64,000 bases of DNA from Maratus speciosus. Taxonomy: Eukaryota; Arthropoda; Arachnida; Araneae; Salticidae. Location: positions 202,370,559 through 202,434,558 of the forward strand of contig OZ010788.1 of assembly GCA_963932465.1 (NCBI GenBank), read 5' to 3'. The translations under genes and the position numbers were made by a program. This document shows, one piece after another, positions 46,530 through 56,940 of the stretch. The notes under the pieces were generated by a model. The model did not search any database. It had not been told where the DNA came from and was given only the letters and a program-made list of their open reading frames with translations. The first letter of the stretch is position 1; each line of letters starts with the position of its first letter.

Positions 46530-47297
46530 TGTTAGCTTTTAGGTAGATTTCGTATGAAATACTACCTATTGGCGTCGTTCCTATGTTGGAATTTCTGAAA
46601 ATTTTTTGCAGATCTACACCGATCATACCCCTAGAGCCCAAAACAACTCTCAGTAAAAAACTTTATCTATCTATCTATCTATCTATCTATGTATGTCTCT
46701 ATATATCACTTTATTCTGGACACGATAACTTCCACAATTCTGCACCAATCTCTTCCAAACTGATACATAAAATCAAGGGGCATAAAATCTCGGCCAAGTT
46801 TGTTAATGGGCAAAATCGGACCAAGGGGATGGAAATAGGGAGGGGTTTTGTGAAAACAGAAAAAAAACCCATAACTTCTTAAATTTTGTACATATCGAAT
46901 CAGTTTAAAGTTTTTATTACTTCTAAAAATAGGGCCAAAAATTTATGTATCACAGATTTTTGATAAAGTTAAAAATGGGCTCAAGGGGCGCAAAAATAGG
47001 ATTTTTGGGAGAAAAAAATTCATAACTTCGTCAATTCTCAAGATATCAAATCCAATTAATTTTATCATGAATCTCCTTAACATTATCTACAACTTTTATA
47101 TTCACAAGTTTTTGATAGGACCAATTCGTACCGCAAAAAAAATTAAAAACGAAAACAAAAAGGGCGTTTGAAGAAGAAAAAAATCCATAACTTCGTCAAT
47201 TCTCAAGATATCAAATCCAATTAATTTTATCACGAATCTCCTTAACATTATCTACAACTTTTATATTCACAAGTTTTTGATAGGACCAATTCGTAAG

Positions 47298-47337
<40 letters not shown>

Positions 47338-47520
47338 AAAAACGAAAACAAAAGGGCGTTTGAAGAAGAAAAAAATCCATAACTCCGTCAATTCAAAAGA
47401 TATAAAATCCCCATGAATTTATCATATATCTTCTTAATATTATCTACAACATCTATATAGACAAGTTCTGGATAGGACCAATTCTTACAGCAAAAACAAA
47501 TTAAAAATACATAGCGGTTG
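46530..47520 (+). repeat. Tandem-unit repeat with (ATCT)n, four ~165-190 bp units
   Basis: Starts with AGGTAG...CTACCT inverted words (46540-46568), then (ATCT)n at about 46663-46691 and CTGGACACGATAACTTCC. Units beginning CATAACTTC recur at about 46870, 47022, 47189 and 47379. The middle pair are almost identical (TTCTCAAGATATCAAATCCA, ACATTATCTACAACTTTTAT, TTGATAGGACCAATTCGTA), and the second is lengthened by an A homopolymer at about 47300-47335. The near-identity indicates recent unit duplication. Confidence 0.7.
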
Positions 47521-47525
47521 AAGAA

Positions 47526-48185
47526 AAAAATCATCGTAAGGGTGTATTCAAATCCAAACTGCTTATTTTCTGACTCATTTTACAATCCATTTTTACTCTC
47601 AAAGGCTTCCAATTGGTACCTTTTCTTACTCAGAAACTATATAATGTACCGTAATGGTCAATTTTTTGATAGAGGCAGAATATATTTTAAAACATGCTGT
47701 CAAAGTGGGCCTTTTGAACCGAATTTCCCGAAGCGGATTGTGTTGGAAAAAATCATCGTATTAAGGGAGTATTCAATTCCAAACTGCTTATTTTCTGACT
47801 CATTTTTAAATTCATTTTTGCTCTCAAACGCATCCAATTGGTAGATTCGCTTATTCAGAAACTGTATAATGTACCGTAATGATCGATTTTTTGACAGAGG
47901 CAGAATATATTTCAAAAAATGATGTCAAAGTTGGCATTTTGAACGGAATTTCTCGAAGAGATTGTGTTAGAAACGAAAAATATTGTCTTACTGAGAAGAT
48001 AATTGTTTATATATCAAGTTTTAATTAATTGAACGAAAATTAAAAACACAGCTCGCTTATAAATCTCTTCAAAAATCACGTCAACAAGTTTCATGTTTTT
48101 CCTATTAAAAATGAATCTGGAGTTATGCCAGAAAATTTCGAGTTGTTGAGCATGGAAAAGTATTTTTTTTGAATACCGCCCTAAC
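47526..48185 (+). mobile_element. MITE family S, copy 3, with an internal tandem duplication
   Basis: Begins GTAAGGGTGTATTCAAATCC and ends GAATACCGCCCTAAC, a degenerate version of the family S termini. The left part is duplicated in tandem with a period of about 220 bases (CAAACTGCTTATTTTCTGAC at 47558 and 47780; AACTATATAATGTACCGTAA and AACTGTATAATGTACCGTAA). A 108-codon open frame across the junction is a repeat translation. Confidence 0.6.
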
Positions 48186-48999
48186 ATGATTGTGATAAAA
48201 CCAGTTATTATATAAAAATGGAATAAAAACTCGTCAAAAGCGGCCAGATAAAATTGTTAAAGTGGGTTTATCTCTAATCATGATTTGGTTTTTGTTTGTG
48301 AAATTAGTATACTTAACTTCGAAATCTACCTCCGCCTGTAGGCCGGGCCGGCAGGGATTTTTTTAAAATCACCTAGTAACTTTTAAACTATCCTGTACAA
48401 TATCCAACAGCAACTTCTATGGCCGTGGTAATGTGTTGAAAGAACAGGAAATTCCCGGTTGGAAATGTACTGATATGCACGTCAATGAAAATCTATAATT
48501 AGGAATTAGTTACATAGCATTGCATCTTTTGTTGAAATAGATCAAGCGATGCGATTTATAAAAATGTTACATGTTACAGTAAAAAACTGAATGCAAATAC
48601 CAAACTAGTTTTAAAGTTCGATGTCTTCTGAAAACTTGAACTTAAGTTAAAAGTTTTACAGTGTATGTATAACATCCCCTCTAAAGTGTAAGGCACGTAG
48701 TTAAAATGTTTCTCATTTAAAAAAGGAAGCTATCGGAAGTCTCCGTGGATGGTGATTCATCTATATATGATACTCTTCGTCGTGCACGCATCTCTAATGT
48801 CAAATAATAAATGAAAGGTTTTAGCATCTGGCATAAGCTAAGCGCTTCAAGTATTCCCGCAAACAACTTCAAGCACCCGTGTCTCCGACATTTGTGTATC
48901 GCCATCTTATGTAAAAATCCGGGCACCGATAAAAAAAAGGACAAAAAAATATCTCGAAAAACCATTTCGTATAAAATCGAAAAGAAAGGAAAACAAGGC
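48186..48999. other. No gene seen
   Basis: Mostly AT-rich; becomes GC-richer after 48700. Open frames on the minus strand (48717-49159) overlap in two phases and show no motif. Confidence 0.45.
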
Positions 49000-49400
49000 C
49001 CCCAAAGAGAAAAGTAAAGGAATGAAAAAATCCTTTCGCTCCGGGAGGGATATGCAAAGAAGCAAAGTCGTGGCCCCCAAGTGCCGTCAATGGCCCTAAT
49101 GATGGCCGCCATCTTGAGGAGGGGGCATCAGACGATTCCTGGTGGCAGCTGGTCCCCATCGGGGGTGGGAGGCGACTTCAGCCCCTGAAGATCGTCTGAT
49201 GCAAATGGATGCGCCCCGGTATTTCGAACATCTAGCTTGCTCCTCGGATCATTTCTTCATCTAGGAGCGGGGGTGTGGGACCCCCCTTGACTGCGTTCGT
49301 GCCCCGCCCCGGCTCATTAATTACTGGAGAGGATTGCCTGAACACTCCGGGATTCATCCCCATCCATCCAGAGGATGAAGGGAAGAGTGGAGCATAAACA
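49000..49400. other. GC-rich, non-repetitive patch (regulatory or structured RNA candidate)
   Basis: Clearly GC-richer than everything nearby, with multiple CpG and no copy elsewhere in the window. It holds the nested stems at 49125-49202, an octamer ATGCAAAT (49200-49207), GGGGGT/ACCCCCC (49268-49288) and CTCATTAATTACTGG (49313-49327). All frames contain stops and no exon is bounded by convincing splice sites. It could be a promoter or enhancer, a structured non-coding RNA or an old repeat. Confidence 0.35.
49125..49202 (+). ncRNA. Candidate structured RNA: 12 bp outer stem with two inner hairpins
   Basis: GCATCAGACGAT (49125-49136) pairs perfectly with ATCGTCTGATGC (49191-49202). Inside, CTTCAG-CCC-CTGAAG (49176-49190) directly abuts the outer stem, and CCCC-ATC-GGGG (49154-49164) forms a second hairpin, giving a three-way-junction-like layout. 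I do not recognise an RNA family. The stems could also serve as DNA-level inverted repeats. No promoter or terminator for a small RNA was identified. Confidence 0.3.
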
Positions 49401-50879
49401 CCTTGAGAGGAATTTTTATGGGGGAAAGAAGAAAAAAGGAAAAATATTTAGAACAACTATTCTCCGAGTTGGAAGTACCAGAATGGGAAGACATACCCGG
49501 TACTCATTAAGCGAAGGGGGGATTCTCCAAAAGTAGAGAACTACAAAAAATTTTGATCGTTTTGTGAAGAACAGAATAGATGTTATTCAGAATAATGATC
49601 ATTAAAAGGCACAACCTGACAGAAAATCTTAAATTGAGAAATGGTGGCGGAAGCGTTTAACCACGTGTTCAGTAACGTTTCATTACGAATGTGGTGGAGA
49701 AAGAAGGGATAGATGAAAACACTTAAATGATGCGATCCAAATTCCTATGCACGAGATAAAAGAATAGATATTTTGAAAAACCTTTGTAAAATATGAGTTT
49801 TCAATCATAATATAAATTTGAATCTGTAAAAAAATTATACTTTTTATCGTTTTGTTGAAAGTGTTCTTAATGTTCAGTTTGAAACTAAAATACAGATTTA
49901 AAAATTTGAATAATAATAATAAAGCAACTTTATTTTTAGCTTAAAAAGATTAAAATTTGTTTAAGGTATATATATAATTCACAGAAGTTTTCTAAGAGAC
50001 AAAATGAAGTGGAAAGAATTTAAAGAATATAAAAAAAATATATTATTGAAAATTTTTAAAAACCGAAATATCTTTGACAGAATGGCTACACGAAGCTTTA
50101 GCACTACTATCTTAATGTTTTGAATAAAGCTGCGTTAAAAAAGTAAAAAAAATATCTGGTATCTTTTACTATTTTCCCATCCCTCTTTCCTGTCTTCTGC
50201 TTGTTTACAATTAATTACAGGTAGAGATATAATTATATTCGCTTGATTTTTCAAAAAACATTAAGATGGTTCTCAAAAAAAAAAAAAAAAACTATTTTTG
50301 CCACAGAATAACGTGAAACTTTCTAACATTATTTTTTGAATTAATTTTTAACGCAAAAACATGACACTTTCACTTCCCACAGATATGGTTATTGGAGTGA
50401 TTTGTAATCGAAGTGTCTTTCTTTTTTCCCCATTTCTCGATAAATGAATCACTTCTTGAGTTATAAGCGTTTATTGTCTCACGAGATCAGTTTTCTCCTC
50501 TGTCGCGCTGTCATGTCTAAAATTCTATTCAAGCTCCAGCTTTGGCAGCATTTTCTGAAAAAATTTCTACCTTTACAGAAAAATGGAAAAAACTGTTCAA
50601 TTATCTTTTCATTCAAAACATACCTCTATTGATATGTATCACAGGCTTAACTTTCGTCAGGTCTCTAGCATTAATGACAGGTATGGTTAAGGAATATTAC
50701 TGTTAATTAATTTTATTTTCTTTATGCATTGTATTGATCTGTTAATCATTATCTACGTACTGGAGTTATGGAGACAGGTTACTTATCTATGGGATTAGAA
50801 TGAGTTCTATTATATTCATAATTTTATTGTGCGAAAAATTCTAATATATAAAAGAAAATACCAGAAGAAAGGTCTTTTA
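49401..50879. other. No gene seen
   Basis: Ordinary AT-rich DNA with an A homopolymer near 50276-50290; short frames at 50444-50632 lack motifs. Confidence 0.5.
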
Positions 50880-51560
50880 TATATCGGAATGTGAATAAAA
50901 ATAAGGAGTCAGATAGTGAGAAGCAAGGAGGATGATCCGAAGACAATCTCCTGTGGTGGCTGGTCAATGAACAAGTGGGGAGAAGACACGTGGTGTCAGT
51001 TGTTGACGATACCAGTAAAGACCCCGTAGATTACTGAATGGAGAAGGAGCAGTGGGGGAGAGGAAGAGAGGACAGTCTTGTGTTGGACGGGAAACGCGTA
51101 GTTTGGAAAGGTAACTATTGTTGTGCGCACGGAGTAGTTTTTCTGGTGAAGCATACGTGCATGTGTCGGGAGTTCGAGAGGCACCTGTGTGGTTATCCTG
51201 CTGAATAAAACTAGCTGAGTACGGTCAGTAGAGACGAGAAGAGAGAATTCTTTAATGATATAACCTAGTACGTAGATAAAATCTTGACGTATAATTTAAT
51301 GTTGGGCAGGGTCTACTATATCCATGCCTATAAATGTAAATAGTGTGCTTTAATGTAAATATTTTGTAAATAAATTTTCCATTAATACTATTTGAAGAAT
51401 CCTAGCTATTAATTTCCAACCTTCTCGCACTGTGTTTGGTATCGCATACCTATACCGGTGGTGGCTGCATATCAACTGTTTATTTGCATCTTTACGTGTG
51501 GAGAATTAGAATTTGAAGGGACAGTTATCATCGTATAGCCAACGAACGGTTACAACCTCT
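50880..51560 (+). mobile_element. Possible LTR or retroelement leader fragment
   Basis: Less AT-rich sequence with CTCCTGTGGTGGCTGGTCAA, CTGCTGAATAAAACTAGCTG (polyadenylation-like signal at 51203), TTTTGTAAATAAATTTTCC (second signal) and TACCGGTGGTGGCTGCATAT. The order resembles an LTR running into a leader, but there is no second copy, no clear TG...CA limits and no gag or pol coding. Low confidence. Confidence 0.25.
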
Positions 51561-51602
51561 ATAATATATACCTCTATAAATATCTCTATTTGATGGGTTA
51601 AG

Positions 51603-51995
51603 CCTGTTCTAAAATCCACAATTGCTACTTCCTGACACATTCCTGAATCCATTTTTACCCGTAAATCCACGAGATTAGCAGGTGCTCTTATTCAAAAGCT
51701 ATGAAATCGAGTAGTTTTTCTTTTGTTTTGATAAAAGCAGAAGATCTTTTAGAAAACTCTGTGCAAGTTAATGTTTTGGATCCAATTTCAGAACGCGACA
51801 GTCCGATTAAAGTCGTTTTAAGACGATAATCGCTTATAACTCAAGATGTCATTTATTTATTGAGAAACGAAAAACTATTAGATTCCAAATCACTTCAATA
51901 GTATTGTCTGCCTGTGTTATGCTTTTGCGTTAAAAAATGAGTCCTTAAATGTGTCAGACTGTTTCGCGGGATTTTTTTTTCAGAAACAGCTTTAT
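51603..51995 (+). mobile_element. MITE family S, copy 4
   Basis: TTAAGCCTGTTCTAAAATCC on the left, TCAGAAACAGCTTTATG on the right; the interior GACACATTCCTGAATCCATT, TTATTCAAAAGCTATGAAAT and CGCTTATAACTCAAGATGTC match the other members. Confidence 0.55.
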
Positions 51996-52004
51996 GTTTA
52001 AACA

Positions 52005-52241
52005 AAAACGAAAAATCATGTGTCCATCATAGATTATGAAACACTTTCCAACACATTCAGACTACTGTAAACAAACTTCACAGTTTATTAACGTGAAAGA
52101 TGACGTCTAAATAAACAATTTGAAAATCGCATAACGCATTTGAAAACACAATTTCTACTATAAACATGAATATTTGGGGAAACATCGGATTTTTTTGTGA
52201 AGCCCTGTATATGATCTGTAGATTTGCATATATGCAACATA
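52005..52241 (+). repeat. Family R, copy E, left part; continues after the composite
   Basis: Matches the start of copy A (AAAAATCATGTGTCCATCAT, ACTTTCCAACACATTCAGAC, GAAGCCCTGTATATGATCTG). It stops at GCAACATA (52241) and resumes after 57071 as TAGTATGCTAAAAGTTAGTT, corresponding to ACTAAAAGTTAGTTCAG at about 6206 in copy A. The junction marks where the composite inserted. Confidence 0.65.
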
Positions 52242-52600
52242 CACTATAAACTGAAATGTCTGAAATTCAGACACACAAGTGTCTGAAACGGAGTGTCCAA
52301 TTTTCAGACATTTTAAAGTGTCTAAATTTTTAAGACGCATGTATGTGTCTAAATTTTAGACATTTCAATCGTCTGAATTGCATCCATGTTTGACCACCTT
52401 TAATTTCTCTGTGAAAGCACCATTTTTTCACCTTTTTTTCAGTAAGCCTTATACACAGAAAAAAAAATCCTTTAAAATATAAAAATTGTACCGCCAATCA
52501 AAACGCCAGTACAATTTACGTCAATTTACTTATTTTAATGGAAATTTTCTCCAATTTCCAGAAAAATTTAACTTTTTTTGTGGAAGTTTCTGTATTTAAA
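52242..52600 (+). repeat. Left long terminal inverted arm of the composite
   Basis: About 350 bases that match the reverse of 54570-54917: AATTTTCAGACATTTTAAAG, GCATCCATGTTTGACCAC, GTAAGCCTTATACAC and GCCAATCAAAACGCCAGTAC. The match is interrupted only by small gaps. Confidence 0.7.
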
Positions 52601-52639
52601 AAATAAAAATTATGCTTTCAAGGAAGGGCACACACACAC

Positions 52640-52787
52640 ACACATATTTCAACACAAAATCTCGCACATTTTCACATGATTTACTCATTTAACAACATTA
52701 ACTTACCCGTCGCAGGATACGAACCCGGGACCTCATGGTTTGTAGACGAGCCGACTTATCCTCTCGGCCATGGCTCCACAGCTGGGA
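52640..52787 (-). mobile_element. tRNA-derived SINE fragment
   Basis: On the minus strand GGAGCCATGGCCGAGAGGAT contains an A-box (TGGCCGAGAGG) and CCCGGGTTCGTATCCTGCG contains a B-box (GGTTCGTATCC). The body runs through GGGTAAGTTAATGTTGTTAA to a (TG)n tail at about 52630-52643. The acceptor and T stems do not pair cleanly, so it is a SINE head rather than a working tRNA gene. The 123-codon frame on the plus strand across it is spurious. Confidence 0.65.
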
Positions 52788-53398
52788 ACATCAAATATTG
52801 TTACTTATTTATGACTCAAAATTTATTTTACGATAATGTCAATCTACTTATAATTCTGAACGATTTTAATAGATATATATTTAATTCAGGGCCTGTCCCG
52901 TTTCAATTATGTGTGTGTGTGCGTGCATGTGGGGGGGGGGGGGGTGTAATAATTCAACGCCTTTTAAAAATAAAATCAATTTTTCATTTAAAAAATGCAT
53001 TTCTTATTGTCCAAAGCCTGTCTATAATTTTAATGCAAAGGTATTGATATAGTTTTCTGTTTTCTTTGATTTTTTTTTCTTTTCTTTTCTTCTGATTGGT
53101 TGAATATGTGGCAAAATTTTTGAAATTGGACTCATTAACTCATTCCTATATGCTATATATTCTGAACAAAATTTCTCAGTTATAGTTTTATATCAGTGTA
53201 TAGTTTTTCTGCAAAAATAATAAAAATCATTGTTTTACGCACAAATTTTTTTGTCTTTATTTTTTTTCCGATCGAAATACAGGGTAAAATATTTTTTGAT
53301 AAAACTACTTTTCTCACGGGGAAATCCGAACTAAATCGATACTCAATCGTTAGCTAAAAGGTTAGCATAGTAAAAAAATTTCAGACCTATTCCATATA

Positions 53399-53966
53399 CA
53401 GTGAAATACGTTTAACACGAAACTGAGGGGACCAAATTTTTTTTTCGCATTAAAAGAATTTAGTGTTAAAAGATTCGTAAAAGAAAAGTAAACTCACCAA
53501 TATTTTCGATATCGTCAAATTCTATTTCGATTTCCTGTTAAACCACTAGTAGGTGGCATCCATTAGGATAAAAAGCAAGTAAAAAATTATTGTTTTTGGG
53601 GGAAAAAATTAGATATCTTTTTTTGAAGTGTCTTTTTCAGCACCATATTGCCCACAAATTGTTTGAGATCATCTTTTGTTTTATTCATCTCTTCATTCGA
53701 AAGCACATCTAATTAACTGGGCACACTTTTAATTATTTTCTGCATTTCTGAAGAAGAGGGGACAAGAACTACATCTTTGATTGCGTTGTCGGATTCGTCG
53801 TCGGAAACTACATTTCACACGAAATTTTTCGTGTTAAACGATTTTTGTTTCGTGTTAAAAGAAAAAAAAATTATTAAATTACATAATATACTGTCCGGAC
53901 CAATATATCATTTCGTGTTAACCGATTTTTCATGTTAAGCGTTTTCTTGTAAAACGTATTTCACTG
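53399..53966. mobile_element. pogo/Tigger-type MITE, TA-bounded, 568 bp
   Basis: Left CAGTGAAATACGTTTAACAC and right CTTGTAAAACGTATTTCACTG are inverted repeats with TA at 53397-53398 and 53967-53968. GTGTTAAAMGA-type words recur inside. A transposase C-terminal remnant lies on the minus strand (next entry), indicating this copy derives from an autonomous element rather than being a short MITE from the start. Confidence 0.75.
53587..53815 (-). pseudogene. pogo/Tigger-like transposase, C-terminal remnant
   Basis: Minus-strand translation reads SDDESDNAIKDVVLVPSSSE, then a stop, then LSNEEMNKTKDDLKQFVGNM and a tail LQKKISNFFPQKQ followed by TAA at 53587-53589. The acidic serine-rich segment and the closing 'kIsnFF' tail are what one sees at the end of Tigger/pogo transposases. 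DNA-binding and DDE domains are absent. The enclosing TIRs and TA duplication fit the same superfamily. Confidence 0.5.
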
Positions 53967-54394
53967 TAATTCCAAATAAAAAAAGATAAGTTCGACTTCT
54001 CTTACTCAAACTAGGTGGTGCCACTGCTTTTGGTTATTTTCAAATCATTTTTCATTGTATTCATCATTTCAGTTTTCATTGCGTTTGATTATTTTCATAT
54101 CCTAAGTCAGTTTCTTTTTGAGACTACTGTATGCAGAAATTTTAATTTATTTTTGTTCCTAAACGCAGGAGTCTGAGATATAGTAAAAATTTCTAAAATA
54201 GAATACAAGATACCGAAAAATTCCTCTTTAAACAGGTTTAAAGAGGAACAGTAAATACAACTTCAGTGAACCTCCGCATAACGGAAACTTGGCTGAAACG
54301 AAAATTTTCATGGTTTCTGCGAAATAACACACTTTCTAAGATTAAAACCTACCTTTTGCTAAACTTTCGTAATTAAACTTGACATTTTCTATAA

Positions 54395-54452
54395 ATTTCA
54401 GAGGTGACTGTAGCCCCATCAGCCCACCCTTTCGATACGCCACTGGGCGTAT
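54395..54452 (-). mobile_element. hAT-like element end
   Basis: In reverse, CAGTGGCGTATCGAAAGGGT followed by GGGCTGATGGGGCTACAG has the CAGTGGCGTA start common to hAT termini. Only one end is recognisable. Confidence 0.35.
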
Positions 54453-54569
54453 CCAATTTATTAAGAATATAAATAAATAAATCATGTCTAATATACGTGA
54501 GTTTAGACAGTGGTGATTTAAATATGTGGATAAGTCCATGAAAGATTATATTGTATCTTTAAATGGAAA

Positions 54570-54917
54570 TTTTTAAAAACAGATATATGCAAAAAATAGG
54601 AAATTTTTTCGAATTTATGGAAGAAAATTTGCATTAAAATACGTAAACTGGCGTCTCAATTGGCAATACAATTTCCATATTTTAACGTATATTTTTTACA
54701 GTGTATAAAGCTTACAAAAAACAGGGAAAAATTGGCTGCTTATTGCCGAAGTTGCAGGTTGGTCAAAAATGGATGCTTTTCAGACGTTTGAAATGTCTTA
54801 AATTCAGACGCATACACGTGCCTTAAAAATTAAGACACTTTAAAATGTCTGAAAATTGAACACTCCAGTTTAAGACATTTATGTGTCTGAATTTCAGACG
54901 TGTCAGTTTACAGTGTT
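54570..54917 (-). repeat. Inverted copy of the composite's left arm
   Basis: Reverse complement of 52242-52600, ending exactly at CAGTTTACAGTGT before the GC-rich island. Confidence 0.7.
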
Positions 54918-54961
54918 TCGTGCCTGGCGGCGACCTTCGGGACGCGCAGCGGGCTCGTCTC

Positions 54962-55561
54962 TCAGGTTGTTCCGAGCAGGGGCAAATGGGCTTGTGAGAG
55001 CCTAGGACCGGGACGTGAGACCCCCCCGTGTATACCATGATCATACGTGGTCGCCTTCCGGGTGGTCCGAAACCGGTCCCTTGAGTGGGGGAAAAGACTT
55101 GGGGCCCGGCAGCGCTCGTTGTGTCGAGTCAGAGGGGGCAGGACAGGGACGAACCACAGCCTCCGCGAGAGACTCAAAGCCGAGAGGCAATGAGACCGGC
55201 GACCACGGGTAACGGACGTCGTGCATGGGGTTGGAGGCCCATTTCGGTGAGTACCATAGGCTCCCCCCCGAGATCTTGGTTTTCGAGGCAAGCCCGATAG
55301 CGACGCTTCATAGCCTGATCCCAGAGCCGGTCTCTGACCGGATGGTGACTCTGGGCAAATGGTAAGCAAATGTGGTAGGACCCTGCCCACAAATTGACCA
55401 GGAGGGAACCTGAGAGGAGATTGCGTTCCTTGAAGAACTGGGTCTCGGTGCTCGTTTGTGTCGACTGTGGTCTCGCGGGAACGCCATGCAGGAACTCCTG
55501 GAGCCATCGAAGGGCGAGGCTCGAACAGCGCCTGGCATACTTTTTGTGTCAGGTGGCTCAT
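54962..55561 (-). other. 199-codon open frame in the GC-rich island, unproven
   Basis: The longest open frame in the window, starting MSHLTQKVCQALFEP. It is rich in Arg, Pro, Ser, Gly and Thr with no domain I recognise. In GC-rich DNA, stops are rare and long frames arise by chance; other frames on both strands are also open here. I do not call a gene. Confidence 0.15.
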
Positions 55562-55894
55562 TCCGCCGAGATTTTAGTAGCTGAGGTAGTTGTGAGCCGC
55601 CCATAAGTTAGGCGGTGAGAGGAGAAGCCCGTTCGTATCAAAGGACGACAGTGGAGGGACGCCGACGCGTCCCGAAGCTATGTCGTCTTGTCTTGAGAGG
55701 GGTTCGTCCCGCAGTGGCTGAACGACGCTGCGATACTTTCTCTTTGATTCGTTTCCACAGGGAACCGGGCCGGAGTTTCGCCGACTAATGCGGCGGCGCG
55801 TCAAATCTCGGACGAACTCCTAGTCCGACTCACGACCAGCGTGTCCAGACGCTTTCAGAGTTTATCGCGCCCGAAGGTGTGGTCATAGCGGTTT

Positions 55895-56161
55895 CTAATC
55901 ATAACTTTCGAACGCAAGCCCCGGGGTTCCGGGGTGGACCTGACTTGGGTCTGGGAGGTGGATACCGATTGAGCGGGCCGCGTGAGATTCGTTCTCCTGT
56001 CCGCGTTTTCGGTCTATCACCTCCTGGCCTTTCTTGGGTTCGTCTTGGGGTCTCGGTACACAATGGACGTCGTTGGCTGTGTCCGCGAGCTGCGAGTCAG
56101 CATCGTCGGCCTGTTCGTGTTCGTAGCCTTCGGCTGAAGTTGTGTTTCGGCGAACTAACAT
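55895..56161 (-). other. 88-codon open frame in the GC-rich island, acidic, unproven
   Basis: Starts MLVRRNTTSAEGYEHEQADD and is acidic in its first half and basic around KKGQEVIDRKRGQ. Its ATG overlaps the stop of the upstream 116-codon frame by seven bases (56155-56161). The residue mix is the most protein-like in the island, but no family is recognisable. Confidence 0.2.
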
Positions 56162-56505
56162 GGTAGTGGTCGCTCTTGCACGGGGTCAAGAGCATTTGTT
56201 CTCAGGTACCCTCGGCGATCGTGAGGTAAGGTAGTGGGGGACCGGGCTTTTTGCCGGTCTTCCCCGTCGTTCCCGTCCCCGATGGGGGGAGGTGGGTGGG
56301 CCCGGGGGAATTCTGGGCCTTCCGACTCCCTAGCGAGGCGGGGTCTATCCCGACAAGGAGGAGCTTTCCGTGATCTCCTGGGGCCGCTAACGGCACCTAG
56401 TTCGACTCCTGGACCTCCGACGCCGAGCCGCGAGGGGCTCTGGCCGCCAGGAGGGGTTTTCCCCGACCCTCCGGGGTCTCCGCTAGGGGCATCCTTCATT
56501 TTCAT
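56155..56505 (-). other. 116-codon Gly/Pro-rich open frame in the GC-rich island, unproven
   Basis: Starts MKMKDAPSGDPGGSGKTPPG; low-complexity Gly, Pro and Arg composition that could be a disordered gag-like or ORF1-like leader or simply GC-rich noise. Confidence 0.15.
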
Positions 56506-56940
56506 CGGCTGTTTCTCAAAAATGTCTTTGCCGAATAATGGTAGTTGATCTTGAGAAACCTCCGTAAAGTAATCACCCGTAGGGATCCTCGACAGTGGCT
56601 CGTGGGCTCGACTCCTTTATAGGAGTTCGTGCCCCGAGGGTCGTCGCGGTGAACTGCGGAGGGACCAAGAAAAGGAACCATCTGGCTCTTCTAGCTGGGT
56701 GGGGTTTCTGTCGTTTTCGACCGCACGTCTAATTCTTGGGCGCAGGTTATGTGGTGCGCGGTGGGCGGCGCGTACCCTTGGGCGGCCGCGTGCTGGCGGC
56801 GGGTGCACCATAAGGAAACTTTCTTAAGGAGGGCTCATTCTGTGCTACTTGCGCGCTAGTCTGGTCCCCGGGTGGCCTATGTCGCCGGACGAAGGCTCGC
56901 AGCTACGCTGCGAGAGTTAGTTTTTTCTACCATGATCATA

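Larger units (their letters stand above)
54918..56940. other. GC-rich island of unknown origin, about 2 kb
   Basis: Abrupt switch from AT-rich to clearly GC-rich, CpG-dense sequence starting TTCGTGCCTGGCGGCGACC and ending GCGAGAGTTAGTTTTTTCTA. Contains hairpins (CTCGCAG/CTGCGAG at 56896-56914; ACTCC/GGAGT near 56609-56626) and a 13-base direct repeat TACCATGATCATA at 55033-55045 and 56928-56940. I see no conserved 18S, 5.8S or 28S core words, so it is not an rRNA gene, though an rDNA spacer is possible in style. Open frames tile the minus strand (next entries). It could be a captured host sequence, an rDNA spacer or a foreign fragment. Confidence 0.7.

Noticed and set aside
47518..47844. 108-codon open frame with an internal repeat
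   Set aside because: The apparent protein repeat is simply the tandem duplication inside MITE family S; other family members have stops in this frame.
48717..49159. Overlapping 131- and 96-codon minus-strand frames
   Set aside because: Two phases open across the same GC-richer DNA, with no motif and no acceptor/donor pair.
52705..52787. A functional tRNA gene on the minus strand
   Set aside because: A and B boxes are present but the acceptor and T stems mispair and a (TG)n-tailed body follows, so it is a SINE head.
54918..56940. GC-rich island as an rRNA gene
   Set aside because: None of the universally conserved 18S, 5.8S or 28S core words could be found on either strand; only an rDNA spacer origin remains possible.
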